Positions 9,030 to 17,722 are shown, counted from the first letter of the stretch. The stretch: DNA of 64,000 nt from Nonomuraea solani (GCF_900108335.1 NZ_FNVT01000007.1:248001-312000), one strand, 5' to 3'. The notes: generated by a model from the letters alone, not told the origin. A program made the numbers and translations.

Positions 9030-9101
9030 GCGGAAGTGGCTCAGTGGTAGAGCATCACCTTGCCAAGGTGAGGGTCGCGGGTTCGAATCCCGTCTTCCGC
9101 T
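9030..9101 (+). tRNA. tRNA-Gly (GCC)
   Basis: Full cloverleaf: acceptor GCGGAAG/CTTCCGC, anticodon stem TCACC/GGTGA with loop TTGCCAA giving anticodon GCC at 9062-9064, and T-arm GGTTCGAATCC. Discriminator is T at 9101. CCA is not encoded. A TAGAGT hexamer at 9009-9014 is a candidate -10 box for the three-tRNA unit. Confidence 0.97.
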
Positions 9102-9120
9102 CGGAGTAGAGATTTGACTC

Positions 9121-9194
9121 GGTGGCGTGGCCGAGAGGCGAGGCAGCGGCCTGCAAAGCCGTCCACACGGGTTCAAATCCCGTCGCCACCTCCA
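9121..9194 (+). tRNA. tRNA-Cys (GCA)
   Basis: Acceptor GGTGGCG/CGCCACC, anticodon loop CTGCAAA with GCA at 9153-9155, T-arm GGTTCAAATCC. Discriminator T at 9191 is followed by an encoded CCA (9192-9194). It ends one base before tRNA-Val. Confidence 0.97.
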
Positions 9195-9195
9195 A

Positions 9196-9270
9196 GGACG
9201 ATTAGCTCAGCGGGAGAGCGCTTCCCTGACACGGAAGAGGTCACTGGTTCAATCCCAGTATCGTCCACCA
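9196..9270 (+). tRNA. tRNA-Val (GAC)
   Basis: Acceptor GGACGAT/ATCGTCC, anticodon stem CTTCC/GGAAG with loop CTGACAC giving GAC at 9228-9230, T-arm GGTTCAATCCC. Discriminator A 9267 and CCA encoded (9268-9270). Last gene of the trio, followed at once by a terminator. Confidence 0.97.
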
Positions 9271-9276
9271 GCTTCA

Positions 9277-9304
9277 CAGCCCCAGCTCACGCGAGCTGGG
9301 GCTG
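9277..9304 (+). terminator. Intrinsic terminator after tRNA cluster
   Basis: Perfect 12-bp stem CAGCCCCAGCTC/GAGCTGGGGCTG with an ACGC loop, followed by a T-rich CTCTGTTGT tract. Seven bases downstream of tRNA-Val. Confidence 0.9.
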
Positions 9305-9339
9305 CTCTGTTGTACGGGTAGTGAAACTTTCAGCCTCCA

Positions 9340-9392
9340 TTGACACGCCGGACGTGAGCGTTAACAAAGGAGAGCGGAATGTTAGCGCTACC
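9340..9392 (+). promoter_or_regulatory. GH43 promoter region with two LacI-type operators
   Basis: A consensus -35 TTGACA is at 9340-9345. GTGAGCGTTAACA (9354-9366) is an operator copy in reverse orientation, and TGTTAGCGCTACC (9380-9392) is a second copy just before the GH43 start. Both match the TGTTAGCGCTAAC-like sites found at the LacI gene, the GH51 gene and the ABC transporter of the same locus. Confidence 0.65.
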
Positions 9393-9405
9393 AAGGAGTC
9401 CGACG

Positions 9406-10866
9406 ATGATCCGAAGCATCCTGGCGGCCCTGTCGCTCCTCCTCTTAGCCCTGGTCCCCGGCACGGGACCGGCCTCGGCGGCCACGTCGTACACCAACCC
9501 GATCAAGTCGCAGAAGGGCGCCGACCCCTGGCTGCAGTATCACGACGGCAACTACTACCTGATCACCACGAGCTTCACGAACACGCTGGTGATGCGCAGG
9601 TCGCCGACCCTCGGCGGGCTGGCCACCGCGCCCGGCATCCAGGTCTGGCAGGACACCACGGCCTCCCGCGGCACCAACTTCTGGGCTCCTGAGCTGCACC
9701 AGTTCAACGGCCGCTGGTACATCTACTACTCGGCCGGGGCCGTCGGCGCCGCCTGCTGTGACAGTCAGCGCACGCACGTGCTGGAGAGTTCGGGCAGTGA
9801 TCCGCTGGGGCCGTACGCGTACCGGAGCATGCTGACCGGCTCCAACCTCACTCCGGGCGGGTGGCTGATCGACGCGAGCCCCATGACGTTGAACGGGACG
9901 CTCTACCTGCTGGGCAGCGGGTTCATCGCCGGGAGCACGCAGAGCCTGGTGATCGCGCCGATGAGCAATCCGTACACGGTGAGCGGGAGCACGTTCAGCC
10001 GGATCTCCAGTCCGGCGCTCAGCTGGGAGACGCAGGGTGGCACGGTCAACGAGGGGCCGGAGGCGCTGCAGCGGGGCGGGCAGACGTTCGTGATCTACTC
10101 GGCGAGCGCCTGCTGGGGGCCCGACTACAAGCTGGGGCAGCTCACCTACAACGGCGGCAGCCCGCTCAGCGCGTCCTCGTGGGTGAAGAAGCCGACGCCG
10201 GTGTTCCAGCGCTCGGGCAACGTGTACGGCCCCGGCCACAACGGCTTCTTCACCTCCCCCAACGGCGCCGAGAACTGGATCGTCTACCACGCCAACAGCT
10301 CCAGCGGCGGCGGCTGCGACAACAACCGCACCACCCGCGCCCAGAAGTTCACCTGGAACTCCGACGGCAGCCCGAACTTCGGCACCCCGGTGGCCACGGG
10401 CACCTCGCTGCCCGCCCCGGCGGGAGAGACGGCCGCGACGCCCACCGCGTACACGCTGGTCAACCGGAACAGCGGCAAGTGCCTGGAGGTCGCGGGCGGA
10501 TCCGGCACCGACGGCGCGAACATCCAGCAGTGGACCTGCAACGGCGGCACCAACCAGCGCTGGCGACTGGAGGACCAGGCCGACGACACGAGCCGCCTGG
10601 TGAACGTGGCCTCCGGCAAGGTCGCCGACGTGACCAACTGCGCTTCCGCCGACGGCACCGACATCCGCCAGTGGAGCTGGCTGAACAACACCTGCCAGCG
10701 CTTCCGGCTCGTCTACACCGCGACCGGCGGCTGGGTCAGGATCGTCAACGCCGCCACCGGCAAGGTCGCCGACGTGGCCGACTGCGGCACGGCGGACGGC
10801 GCCGACGTACGGCAGTGGAGCTGGCTCAACAACACCTGCCAGCAGTGGTCGATCCGGCCGGTGTAG
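9406..10866 (+). CDS. Secreted GH43 arabinanase/arabinofuranosidase with CBM13 (ricin) domain
   Basis: 486 residues with a Sec signal peptide (cleavage near A-S-A, residues 23-26). The GH43 five-blade propeller follows, with the base Asp in K-G-A-D-P-W (D40), the pKa-tuning Asp in L-I-D-A-S-P (D157) and the acid Glu in V-N-E-G-P-E (E216). From about residue 345 comes a ricin-type beta-trefoil (CBM13) with three Q-x-W/F repeats for binding polysaccharide. It should cut arabinan or arabinoxylan side chains outside the cell. ATG 9406 has AAGGAG seven bases upstream and gives a clean signal peptide; an in-frame ATG at 9379 also has AAGGAG, but the operator would then lie inside the coding region. 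Confidence 0.88.
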   Translation: MIRSILAALSLLLLALVPGTGPASAATSYTNPIKSQKGADPWLQYHDGNYYLITTSFTNTLVMRRSPTLGGLATAPGIQVWQDTTASRGTNFWAPELHQFNGRWYIYYSAGAVGAACCDSQRTHVLESSGSDPLGPYAYRSMLTGSNLTPGGWLIDASPMTLNGTLYLLGSGFIAGSTQSLVIAPMSNPYTVSGSTFSRISSPALSWETQGGTVNEGPEALQRGGQTFVIYSASACWGPDYKLGQLTYNGGSPLSASSWVKKPTPVFQRSGNVYGPGHNGFFTSPNGAENWIVYHANSSSGGGCDNNRTTRAQKFTWNSDGSPNFGTPVATGTSLPAPAGETAATPTAYTLVNRNSGKCLEVAGGSGTDGANIQQWTCNGGTNQRWRLEDQADDTSRLVNVASGKVADVTNCASADGTDIRQWSWLNNTCQRFRLVYTATGGWVRIVNAATGKVADVADCGTADGADVRQWSWLNNTCQQWSIRPV

Positions 10867-10905
10867 CGGGTCGGCGGTTATGATCGCGCGCTCGCCCCTT
10901 TGGCC

Positions 10906-10918
10906 TGTTAGCGTTACC
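10906..10918. promoter_or_regulatory. LacI-type operator before the lacI-family gene
   Basis: TGTTAGCGTTACC matches the locus operator consensus. It is flanked by TTGGC and GCCAA arms that extend the symmetry. It sits 20 bases before the regulator start, consistent with autoregulation. Confidence 0.6.
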
Positions 10919-10938
10919 GCCAAGGGGGGTGAGCCACG

Positions 10939-11952
10939 GTGAAAGCCAGATCGGGCAGGCCCGCGGTGCTCATGGACGTCGCCGTGCTCGCCGGCGTCTC
11001 CACCATGACCGTCTCGCGCGTGCTCAACGCGCCCGACCTCGTACGCGCCGAGACGAGGGCCCGGGTGCTGGCCGCCGTGCGCGAGCTCGACTACCGGCCC
11101 AACCAGGCCGCCCGCCAGCTCGTCACCGGCCGCTCCGGTGTGCTCGGCGTGGTCAGCATCGACACCACCCTCTACGGCCCCGCCTCCACGCTCTACTGCA
11201 TCGAGCAGGCCGCCCGGCACGCCGGCTACAACGTCAGCATCGCCAGCCTCAGCTCGCTCAACCGGCGCTCGATGGAGGAGGGCCTGCAGCGGCTGCGCAC
11301 CCAGTCGGTCGACGGCGTGATCATCGTCGCCCCGCACGAATCGGCCACCGACGGGCTGCGCCACCTGCCGCCCGAGATGCCGGTGGTCGCGGTGGACGCC
11401 GGTGACGACATCCCCGTGCCGGTGGCCAAGGTGGACCAGCGCACCGGCGCCGCCCGCGCGACGAGGCACCTGCTCGACCTCGGGCATGAGACCGTTCTGC
11501 ACGTGGCAGGCCCCGCCGACTGGCTGGACGCCAACGACCGCATCGAGGGCTGGCGCGGCGTGCTGGAGGCCGCGGGGCGGCCGGTGCCCGAGATCCTGCG
11601 CGGCGACTGGAGCTCGCGCTCCGGCTACCAGCTCGGCGGCCGCTTCGCCGCCGATCCCGGGGTCACCGCCGTGTTCGTGGCCAACGACCAGATGGCGCTC
11701 GGTGTGCTGCGGGCGCTGCGCGAGGCCGGGCGGCGGGTGCCGGAAGACGTGAGCGTGGCCGGGTTCGACGACATTCCCGAGGCCGCCTACTTCTGGCCGC
11801 CGCTCACGACCGTGCGCCAGAACTTCGGCGAGGTGGGCCGGCTCGCCTTCCACCTGCTGCTGGACCGGATGGCGGGCGCCGAGCCGGACGCGCGCCGGCT
11901 GGTCGAGCCGGAGCTGGTCGTCAGGGAGAGCACCGGACCTAAGCCAGTCTGA
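10939..11952 (+). CDS. LacI-family repressor of the arabinan locus
   Basis: 337 residues: an N-terminal LacI helix-turn-helix (M-D-V-A-V-L-A-G-V-S-T-M-T-V-S-R-V-L-N near 12-30), the hinge helix with N-Q-A-A-R-Q-L, and a periplasmic-binding-protein-like effector domain ending in the usual P-x-L-T-T-V-R-Q segment. GTG 10939 follows an AAGGGGGG ribosome-binding site. It lies between the secreted GH43 and the convergent GH51 gene (14-base overlap of 3-prime ends). The repeated operators around it suggest it represses GH43, itself, GH51 and the transporter until an arabinose-derived inducer appears. Confidence 0.92.
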   Translation: MKARSGRPAVLMDVAVLAGVSTMTVSRVLNAPDLVRAETRARVLAAVRELDYRPNQAARQLVTGRSGVLGVVSIDTTLYGPASTLYCIEQAARHAGYNVSIASLSSLNRRSMEEGLQRLRTQSVDGVIIVAPHESATDGLRHLPPEMPVVAVDAGDDIPVPVAKVDQRTGAARATRHLLDLGHETVLHVAGPADWLDANDRIEGWRGVLEAAGRPVPEILRGDWSSRSGYQLGGRFAADPGVTAVFVANDQMALGVLRALREAGRRVPEDVSVAGFDDIPEAAYFWPPLTTVRQNFGEVGRLAFHLLLDRMAGAEPDARRLVEPELVVRESTGPKPV

Positions 11953-13429
11953 TCACGTTCCAGGAGACCGGGGGCAGCAGGATCCGCAGGGGGTCGGGCT
12001 CGACGTCCGGATTCGGCCGGGGCGCGATCCGGTCCGGGTCGTCGGCGGTGTTGCGGGCGTAGACGTCCGGGTCGGTGAGCGTGGTGGCCTCGACGACGCG
12101 GACGCCTCCGAGCGCCCTGGCGTCGATCTCCAGCGACAGCGGCTCATCGGTCGAGCGGTTGACGGCGAACAACGTCGTGCCCTCCTCGGAGTGCGTGGCC
12201 ACCGCGTGCACCAGCGGCACCTCGCCGTACAGCTTCGTGTCGTACGACGGCGACACCGGCTCCACCCGCAGCACGTCGCCCGCCGCGTACCGGGACGCCT
12301 GCGCGAACGGGTGGAAGGTGGTCTGCCGCCAGGCCCGCCCGCCGGGCTCGGTCATGATGGGCGCGATCACGTTCACGAGCTGGGCCAGCGACGCGGCCGT
12401 CACCCGGTCGCTGTTGCGCAGCAGGGTGATCAGCAGCCCGCCGAAGGTCACCGCGTCGGCCAGGTGGTAGTGGTCCTCCAGCAGCGGCGGCGCGACCGGC
12501 CAGTCCGTGGGCGGCTCGGCGTTCACGAAGCGGGACAGGTACCAGACGTTCCACTCGTCGAAGGAGATGTCGATCTTCTTGCGCGACTTCAGCCGGGCTC
12601 CGACGCTGTCGGCGGTGGCCACGACCGAGCGGATGAAGTACTCCATGTTGGTCGAGCTGGCCAGGAAGCTGCCGAGGTCGCCGTCCTTCTCCTCGTAGTA
12701 GGCGTGGCAGGAGACGTAGTCGACCAGGTCGTAGGTCTCCTCCAGCACGGTGGCCTCCCACGCGCCGAAAGTGGGCATACTCGCGCTCGAGCTGCCGCAC
12801 GCGACCAGCTCCAGCTTCGGGTCCACCATGCGCATGGCGCGGGCGGTCTCGGCGGCGAGCCGGCCGTATTCGAGGGCCGTCTTGTGGCCCGTCTGCCAGG
12901 AGCCGTCCATCTCGTTGCCCAGGCACCACATCCTGATGCCGTGCGGCTCCTTGGCGCCGTTGGTGACGCGCAGGTCGGACAGCGTCGTGCCGGACGGGAT
13001 ATTGCAGTATTCGAGCAGGTCGAGGGCTTCGGCGATGCCACGGGTGCCGAGGTTGAGCGCCATCATGGGCTCCACGCCGGCCTTGCGGCACCAGCGGACG
13101 AACTCGTCGACGCCGACCTCGTTCGTCTCGGTGCTGTGCCAGGCCAGGTCGAGGCGGCGCGGCCGCTGCCCGACCGGGCCGATGCCGTCCTCCCAGCGGT
13201 AGCCGGAGACGAAGTTGCCGCCGGGGTAGCGGACTGTGGACACGCCCAGTTCCCTGGTCAGGTCCAGGACGTCGCGGCGGAAGCCGTCGTCGTCGGCCGA
13301 CGGGTGGCCGGGCTCGTAGATGCCGGTGTAGACGCAACGCCCGAGGTGCTCCACGAACGTGCCGAAGGTGCGCCGCCGTACCGGGGCGACCTTGAACGCG
13401 GGATCGAGGGTGAGCTTGGCCTGATGCAC
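11939..13429 (-). CDS. abfA: Intracellular alpha-L-arabinofuranosidase, GH51
   Basis: 496 residues, the usual length for bacterial GH51. There is no signal peptide, so it acts in the cytoplasm, releasing arabinose from imported arabino-oligosaccharides. Catalytic motifs are W-C-L-G-N-E-M-D-G (acid/base E173) and I-S-F-D-E-W-N-V-W-Y (nucleophile E292), with the family stretches R-Y-P-G-G-N-F and a C-terminal beta domain. It is transcribed from a promoter overlapped by a LacI-type operator, divergent from the sugar transporter. Confidence 0.95.
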   Translation of the reverse strand: MHQAKLTLDPAFKVAPVRRRTFGTFVEHLGRCVYTGIYEPGHPSADDDGFRRDVLDLTRELGVSTVRYPGGNFVSGYRWEDGIGPVGQRPRRLDLAWHSTETNEVGVDEFVRWCRKAGVEPMMALNLGTRGIAEALDLLEYCNIPSGTTLSDLRVTNGAKEPHGIRMWCLGNEMDGSWQTGHKTALEYGRLAAETARAMRMVDPKLELVACGSSSASMPTFGAWEATVLEETYDLVDYVSCHAYYEEKDGDLGSFLASSTNMEYFIRSVVATADSVGARLKSRKKIDISFDEWNVWYLSRFVNAEPPTDWPVAPPLLEDHYHLADAVTFGGLLITLLRNSDRVTAASLAQLVNVIAPIMTEPGGRAWRQTTFHPFAQASRYAAGDVLRVEPVSPSYDTKLYGEVPLVHAVATHSEEGTTLFAVNRSTDEPLSLEIDARALGGVRVVEATTLTDPDVYARNTADDPDRIAPRPNPDVEPDPLRILLPPVSWNVIRLA

Positions 13430-13464
13430 GGATGCTCCTGGTTCGCGGCGTTACGTGCTCCAGA

Positions 13465-13493
13465 TTGTTAGCGCTATCAGGAAGTCCGGTCAA
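13465..13493 (-). promoter_or_regulatory. GH51 promoter with overlapping LacI-type operator
   Basis: On the minus strand TTGACC (13488-13493) and TAACAA (13465-13470) are 17 bases apart. The operator TGTTAGCGCTATC (13466-13478, plus-strand reading) covers the -10 box, an arrangement expected for repression. Confidence 0.7.
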
Positions 13494-13541
13494 GGGGCGG
13501 GGAGTGGCACGGTGATCGCGGCAACCGTTTGCCGACGGGCC

Positions 13542-13570
13542 TTGACAGGCTGCTTGTTACCGCTAACACT
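13542..13570 (+). promoter_or_regulatory. Arabino-oligosaccharide transporter promoter and operator
   Basis: TTGACA at 13542-13547 is followed by a TAACAC/T -10 region near 13564-13570. TGTTACCGCTAACA (13555-13568), with perfect TGTTA/TAACA arms, covers the -10 box. The gene starts 175 bases downstream; the leader contains a small ACCCCG/CGGGGT hairpin near 13577-13597. Confidence 0.6.
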
Positions 13571-13694
13571 CGGGTAACCCCGCTGAAACAACGGGGTCCA
13601 CGCGGCGACCTCCGCGACCCGGACGGTACGCCCATGACGCCTTCGCGCCGCGCTGCGCGAGAGGCCCTATTCACGGCTGCCCTGACTCCTCTGA

Positions 13695-13708
13695 TGTTAG
13701 CGAGAACA
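13695..13708. promoter_or_regulatory. Second operator upstream of the transporter
   Basis: TGTTAGCGAGAACA, a diverged copy of the locus operator, lies about 37 bases before the binding-protein start and about 140 bases from the upstream operator, so looping between the two is possible. Confidence 0.5.
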
Positions 13709-13744
13709 TAGCCAAGCGATAGCTCGGTGCAGGAAGAGGCTCAC

Positions 13745-15073
13745 GTGCACGGTCCCCCCATCAACCGCCGGCATCTCCTCGGCGGCAGCCTCGCACTTCT
13801 CGGCGCGGCGGCCACGGGCTGCGCCATCCCCGTCGGGCTCGGCTCGTCCCAGACCCGGGTCCAGTACTGGCATTTCCTCGGTGCGAGCGACGGGATCATC
13901 ATGAACAAGATGGTCCAGGCGTTCGCCAAGGACAACCCGGCCATCTTCGTCGAGGAGAACGTGCTCGCGTGGGGCGAGCCGTACTACACGAAGATCGCGA
14001 TGGCCGGCTCCGGCGGGCGCTCGCCCGACCTGGCCACCTTCCACCTGGCCCGGCTGGCCGGGATCGGTGCCGGGCGAATCCTCGACCCCATCAACGTCAA
14101 GCTGCTGGAGGAGGTGGGCCTGCGGGGCGCCGACTTCAGCCCGCCGATCTGGGAGCGGGCCCACCTCGACGGCGTCCTGTACGCGATCCCGTTCGACGCC
14201 CACCCGATGGTGCAGTACTACAACACCGACATCTGCGGGAAGGCGGGCCTGCTCGGCTCCGACGGCAAGCTGGTGCCCACCAAGAACGCCGACGAGCTGA
14301 TCGCCCAGCTCAACAAGGCCAAGGAGGTCATGGGCGGCAAACCGCCGCTCGCCTTCGACTGCCTCGGTCTCGGCACGGTGGGCCCATGGCGGGTGTGGTA
14401 TTCGCTGTATCCGCAGAGCGGCGGCACCCTGCTCTCCGACGACGGCGCCACGGTCACCATCGACGACGCCAAGGCGCTGGAGGCGCTGCGGTTCATGGCG
14501 CGGCTCGGGCAGGAAGGGCTGTGCGACCCGCGTACCGACTATGGCGCCTCCGTGGCCAACTTCACCAACGGCCAGGCGGCCTTCCTGTGGAACGGCGACT
14601 GGGAGACCACCGGGCTCAAGGAGCGCAAGACGCCGTTCAGCATGACCCGTTTCCCCAGCGTCTTCGGCACCGGCGCGGCGCAGGCCGACTGTCACGCGTT
14701 CGTCCTGCCGCACCAGCGCAACCGGGATCCGCAGGTGGAGCGGGCCACGTACCAGTTCATCGCGAACCTCGTCAAGAACAGCGCCGACTGGGCGGTGGCC
14801 GGGCACGTGCCCGCGTACCTGCCGGCGCTGGAGGAGCCCGACTACCTCGCGCTGCAGCCGCAGTCGGAGTACCGCTCGGTCATCACCGAGGTCGCCCTCG
14901 ACCCGCAGGCGTGGTTCGCCGGGTCGGCCTCGCGGCTGTGGATCGAGTTCGGGGAGGCGTTCTCTCCGGTCATCAGCGGCGCGCGGACGCCTGAGGAGGG
15001 CCTGGCCGCCGCCAAGGCGTCGCTGAACAGGCTGCTGTCCGCCCCGAACCCCTTCCCCGACGAGGAGCGCTAA
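13745..15073 (+). CDS. Sugar ABC transporter solute-binding protein, Tat-type lipoprotein
   Basis: Family 1 binding protein of about 442 residues. The N-terminus has twin arginine (I-N-R-R-H-L-L-G-G) before a hydrophobic stretch and a T-G-C lipobox, so export by the Tat route as a lipoprotein is likely. The chosen GTG 13745 has GGAAGAGG five bases upstream; GTG 13727 is also in frame but without a good site. It should deliver arabino-oligosaccharides to the two permeases that follow (stop and next ATG share one base). It belongs to the LacI/GH43/GH51 regulon by its operators. Confidence 0.88.
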   Translation: MHGPPINRRHLLGGSLALLGAAATGCAIPVGLGSSQTRVQYWHFLGASDGIIMNKMVQAFAKDNPAIFVEENVLAWGEPYYTKIAMAGSGGRSPDLATFHLARLAGIGAGRILDPINVKLLEEVGLRGADFSPPIWERAHLDGVLYAIPFDAHPMVQYYNTDICGKAGLLGSDGKLVPTKNADELIAQLNKAKEVMGGKPPLAFDCLGLGTVGPWRVWYSLYPQSGGTLLSDDGATVTIDDAKALEALRFMARLGQEGLCDPRTDYGASVANFTNGQAAFLWNGDWETTGLKERKTPFSMTRFPSVFGTGAAQADCHAFVLPHQRNRDPQVERATYQFIANLVKNSADWAVAGHVPAYLPALEEPDYLALQPQSEYRSVITEVALDPQAWFAGSASRLWIEFGEAFSPVISGARTPEEGLAAAKASLNRLLSAPNPFPDEER

Positions 15074-15993
15074 TGGCCACCATCACCGCGGCCCCCGCGA
15101 CCGCCGCCCCCGTCGCCAAGGCCAAGGTCCGGCGTGGCTGGACCCAGCACGGGCTGCTGTTCGTGGGGCCGTTCCTGCTGATCTACCTGGCCTTCCTGGT
15201 CTGGCCGACCGTGCTCGGCTTCCAGATGAGCCTGTCGAGCGTCAACATCGCGGGCGGCAACAACAAGTTCGTCGGGTTCGGGAACTACCTGGAGGCGTTC
15301 GGCGACCCGCGCATGTGGCGCTCGCTCTGGAACACGCTGGTCTTCACCGTGCTGAGCACGATCCCGCTGGTCCTCCTGGGCCTGGTGTTCGCGCTGCTGG
15401 TGCACAACCTGCGCTGGGTCCAGTGGTTGTGGCGGCTGTCGTTCTTCGGGCCGTTCCTGCTGCCGTCGGCCGTGATCTCGATCCTGTGGCTGCAGATGAT
15501 CTACCCGCCCGACTACGGCCTGCTCAACGGCACGCTCGGCACCGACGTCCTGTGGCTGAGCGACCCCTCCGTGGCCATGTGGTCGGTGGTGCTGACCACG
15601 GTCTGGTGGACGGTCGGCTTCAACTTCCTGCTCTACCTGGCCGCGCTCCAGTCCATCCCGGCGCACCTGTACGAGGCCGCCGCCATCGACGGCGCCTCCT
15701 CCTGGGACAAGCTGCGCTCGATCACCCTGCCGCTGCTCGGCCGTACGACGGCGCTCATCGTGGTGCTGCAACTGGTGGCCTCGCTGAAGGTGTTCGACCA
15801 GATCTACCTGATGACCGGCGGCGGCCCGCAGGACTCCACCCGGCCGATCATCGAGTACGCCTACGACGTCGGCTTCACCGGTTACCGCATCGGCTACGCC
15901 TCGGCCGTGTCGTACATCCTGTTCGTCCTGATCGTCATCGTCTCCCTGGCGCAGCTCCGGCTGTTCCGCAAGCGCGAGGAGGTCGCGTCGTGA
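15073..15993 (+). CDS. Sugar ABC transporter permease, MalF type
   Basis: 306-residue CUT1 permease with about six membrane segments and an EAA loop (L-Y-E-A-A-A-I-D-G-A). The ATG overlaps the preceding stop (TAATG), so translation is probably coupled. The N-terminal about 20 residues are Ala/Pro/Lys-rich and cytoplasmic. Second gene of the arabino-oligosaccharide transporter operon. Confidence 0.93.
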   Translation: MATITAAPATAAPVAKAKVRRGWTQHGLLFVGPFLLIYLAFLVWPTVLGFQMSLSSVNIAGGNNKFVGFGNYLEAFGDPRMWRSLWNTLVFTVLSTIPLVLLGLVFALLVHNLRWVQWLWRLSFFGPFLLPSAVISILWLQMIYPPDYGLLNGTLGTDVLWLSDPSVAMWSVVLTTVWWTVGFNFLLYLAALQSIPAHLYEAAAIDGASSWDKLRSITLPLLGRTTALIVVLQLVASLKVFDQIYLMTGGGPQDSTRPIIEYAYDVGFTGYRIGYASAVSYILFVLIVIVSLAQLRLFRKREEVAS

Positions 15994-16823
15994 CCAAGCG
16001 GTTCAGCTTCAGCCAGGTCGTCCTGCTGGTGGTGACGCTGGTCCTGGCGGCCATCTGGCTCGCGCCCATCGCCTGGGCCGTGGCCACCTCGCTCAAGCCC
16101 GAGAGCGAGACGACCAAGATCCCACTGGAGTGGATCGGCAGCGAGATCACCTTCGACTCCTACGAGCTGGTCCTGGGCACCGGCGGGATCGTCAAGTGGG
16201 CGATCAACTCGACCGTCACCGCGGTGGCCGTCACGTTCATGACCGTGCTGTTCTCCGCGATGGCGGCGTACGGGTTCGCCCGCACGCAGTTCAGGGGCCA
16301 GCGCGTGCTGCTCGGGGCGATCCTGGCCGGGATCATGGTGCCGCCGCAGGTGCTGATCGCGCCGCTGTTCGCGGAGATGGTGGCGTTCGGCCTGGTGGAC
16401 ACCTGGTGGGCGATCATCCTGCCGCAGGTGGCCGCGCCGCTGATCGTCTACATCCTGTTCAAGTTCTTCCAGGACGTGCCGCCCGAGCTGGAGCAGGCCG
16501 CGTTCGTGGACGGGGCGGGCCGGTGGCGGGTGTTCTTCACGATCGTGCTGCCGCTGTCGCGCCCGGTGCTGGCGGCCGTGTCGATCTTCACGTTCATCAA
16601 CACCTGGAACAACTTCCTCTGGCCGTTCCTGGTGTCCACCGACCCGAACACGATGACGCTGCCGGTGGGCCTGGCCAACGTCGTCCAGGGCACGTTCGGC
16701 CTGCGGTACGCGCAGATCATGGCCTCCGTGGTGCTCGCCGGGCTGCCGCTGCTGGTGGTGTTCGTGCTGTTCCAGCGGCAGATCGTACGCGGTGTCGCGC
16801 ACACCGGCCTGGCCGGTCAGTGA
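15990..16823 (+). CDS. Sugar ABC transporter permease, MalG type
   Basis: 277-residue CUT1 permease with about six spans, an EAA loop (L-E-Q-A-A-F-V-D-G-A) and the typical R-G-V-A-H-T-G-L-A-G-Q tail. The frame is open well upstream, but GTG 15990 overlaps the MalF stop by four bases (GTGA) and starts the protein directly before its first membrane helix. Last gene of the operon; no ATPase gene follows. Confidence 0.93.
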   Translation: MTKRFSFSQVVLLVVTLVLAAIWLAPIAWAVATSLKPESETTKIPLEWIGSEITFDSYELVLGTGGIVKWAINSTVTAVAVTFMTVLFSAMAAYGFARTQFRGQRVLLGAILAGIMVPPQVLIAPLFAEMVAFGLVDTWWAIILPQVAAPLIVYILFKFFQDVPPELEQAAFVDGAGRWRVFFTIVLPLSRPVLAAVSIFTFINTWNNFLWPFLVSTDPNTMTLPVGLANVVQGTFGLRYAQIMASVVLAGLPLLVVFVLFQRQIVRGVAHTGLAGQ

Positions 16824-16925
16824 CCCGGGTACGAGCAGGTACGGGAGGGCCGGGCGTGCCGTAGCCCGGCCCAGTCGACGCGGTCGAGATCGCCGAGCGG
16901 CTCATCCCTGCGCGAGATCGTGGCG

Positions 16926-17606
16926 TCACGGCTCTTCGTCGTGCCGGACCAGCAGCATGAAGGTGCGGGCGTAGGAAACGCCGGTCTGGAGGCGGGGCCA
17001 GCCGAGCTCGGCCAGCACCCGGGACCCCGCCTCGTGATAGACGCCGTCCACCCGGATCTCCGCGGCCTCCGTGTCCTCTCCCCCGCCGAAGAACGCCTTG
17101 ACGCCCACCAGGCGGTCCCGGCCGACCGTGTCCTTCAGGGCCGGGGCCAGGTCGGGGAGGAGCACGTGCTGGACCGCCCACCGCTGGACGGCGTCGTGGT
17201 CGTCGCCCGTGCCCCAGCCGACGATGCCGCCGTGCACGGCGTGCCGGCCCGGGAAGCCGTGGGGGTCGCCGGGGGCGAAGTGGCCGGCGTGCGAGCCGTC
17301 CTGGACGAGGAGTTCGAGCAGCGCGCTGCCGGTGGTGCCGAGCCACAGCCGGACGGCCCGGTCCACGGCCTCCTCGGTGGTGGCGCCGTAGCCGGCCACG
17401 CGGTCGCCGATGCTGGTGTCCGCGTTGAGCTGGAAGTCGAGATCGAGGTGGTACGGGTCGCCGGTGTGGCCGCCGAGGGTCACCGCCGCCGAGCCGGGGC
17501 CCTTGGCCCTGCCGTCCTCGACCCGCCACGGCCGGCCCATGGCCGCGCTCAGATGTCCGGCCACCATCCCCAGGACCACGTCGTCCGGTAGCCGTTCCTC
17601 GCCCAT
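16926..17606 (-). CDS. Conserved hypothetical protein (possibly DUF6348 family)
   Basis: 226 residues, soluble, no signal peptide or membrane segment. The order of features (short acidic start, L-D-L-D-F-Q-L-N strand, a central W-x-G-T-T-G-S-A-L segment, and a G-I-V-G-W-G region) resembles a family of uncharacterised actinobacterial proteins that I associate with DUF6348. This assignment is from memory and weak. It stands alone, pointing toward the end of the sugar transporter operon and divergent from the sulfotransferase. Function unknown. Confidence 0.7.
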   Translation of the reverse strand: MGEERLPDDVVLGMVAGHLSAAMGRPWRVEDGRAKGPGSAAVTLGGHTGDPYHLDLDFQLNADTSIGDRVAGYGATTEEAVDRAVRLWLGTTGSALLELLVQDGSHAGHFAPGDPHGFPGRHAVHGGIVGWGTGDDHDAVQRWAVQHVLLPDLAPALKDTVGRDRLVGVKAFFGGGEDTEAAEIRVDGVYHEAGSRVLAELGWPRLQTGVSYARTFMLLVRHDEEP

Positions 17607-17722
17607 GCCCTACCCCTCGGTCAAGATCAGCAGCTCGACACCTGCAAGGCTAGCGGTCTTGATCATCGGGCGGTCCGGCGCTCCCAGGGAATCACCAGGA
17701 ACAGGCGGTAGTCTGCGTCGGC

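Noticed and set aside
9445..11853. An 800-codon frame antisense to the GH43 and LacI genes
   Set aside because: Composition is that of a GC-rich shadow frame, and both plus-strand genes have clear catalytic or DNA-binding motifs.
13529..13711. A 60-codon frame in the transporter leader
   Set aside because: It spans the promoter, operator and hairpin region, has no ribosome-binding site and no recognisable product.
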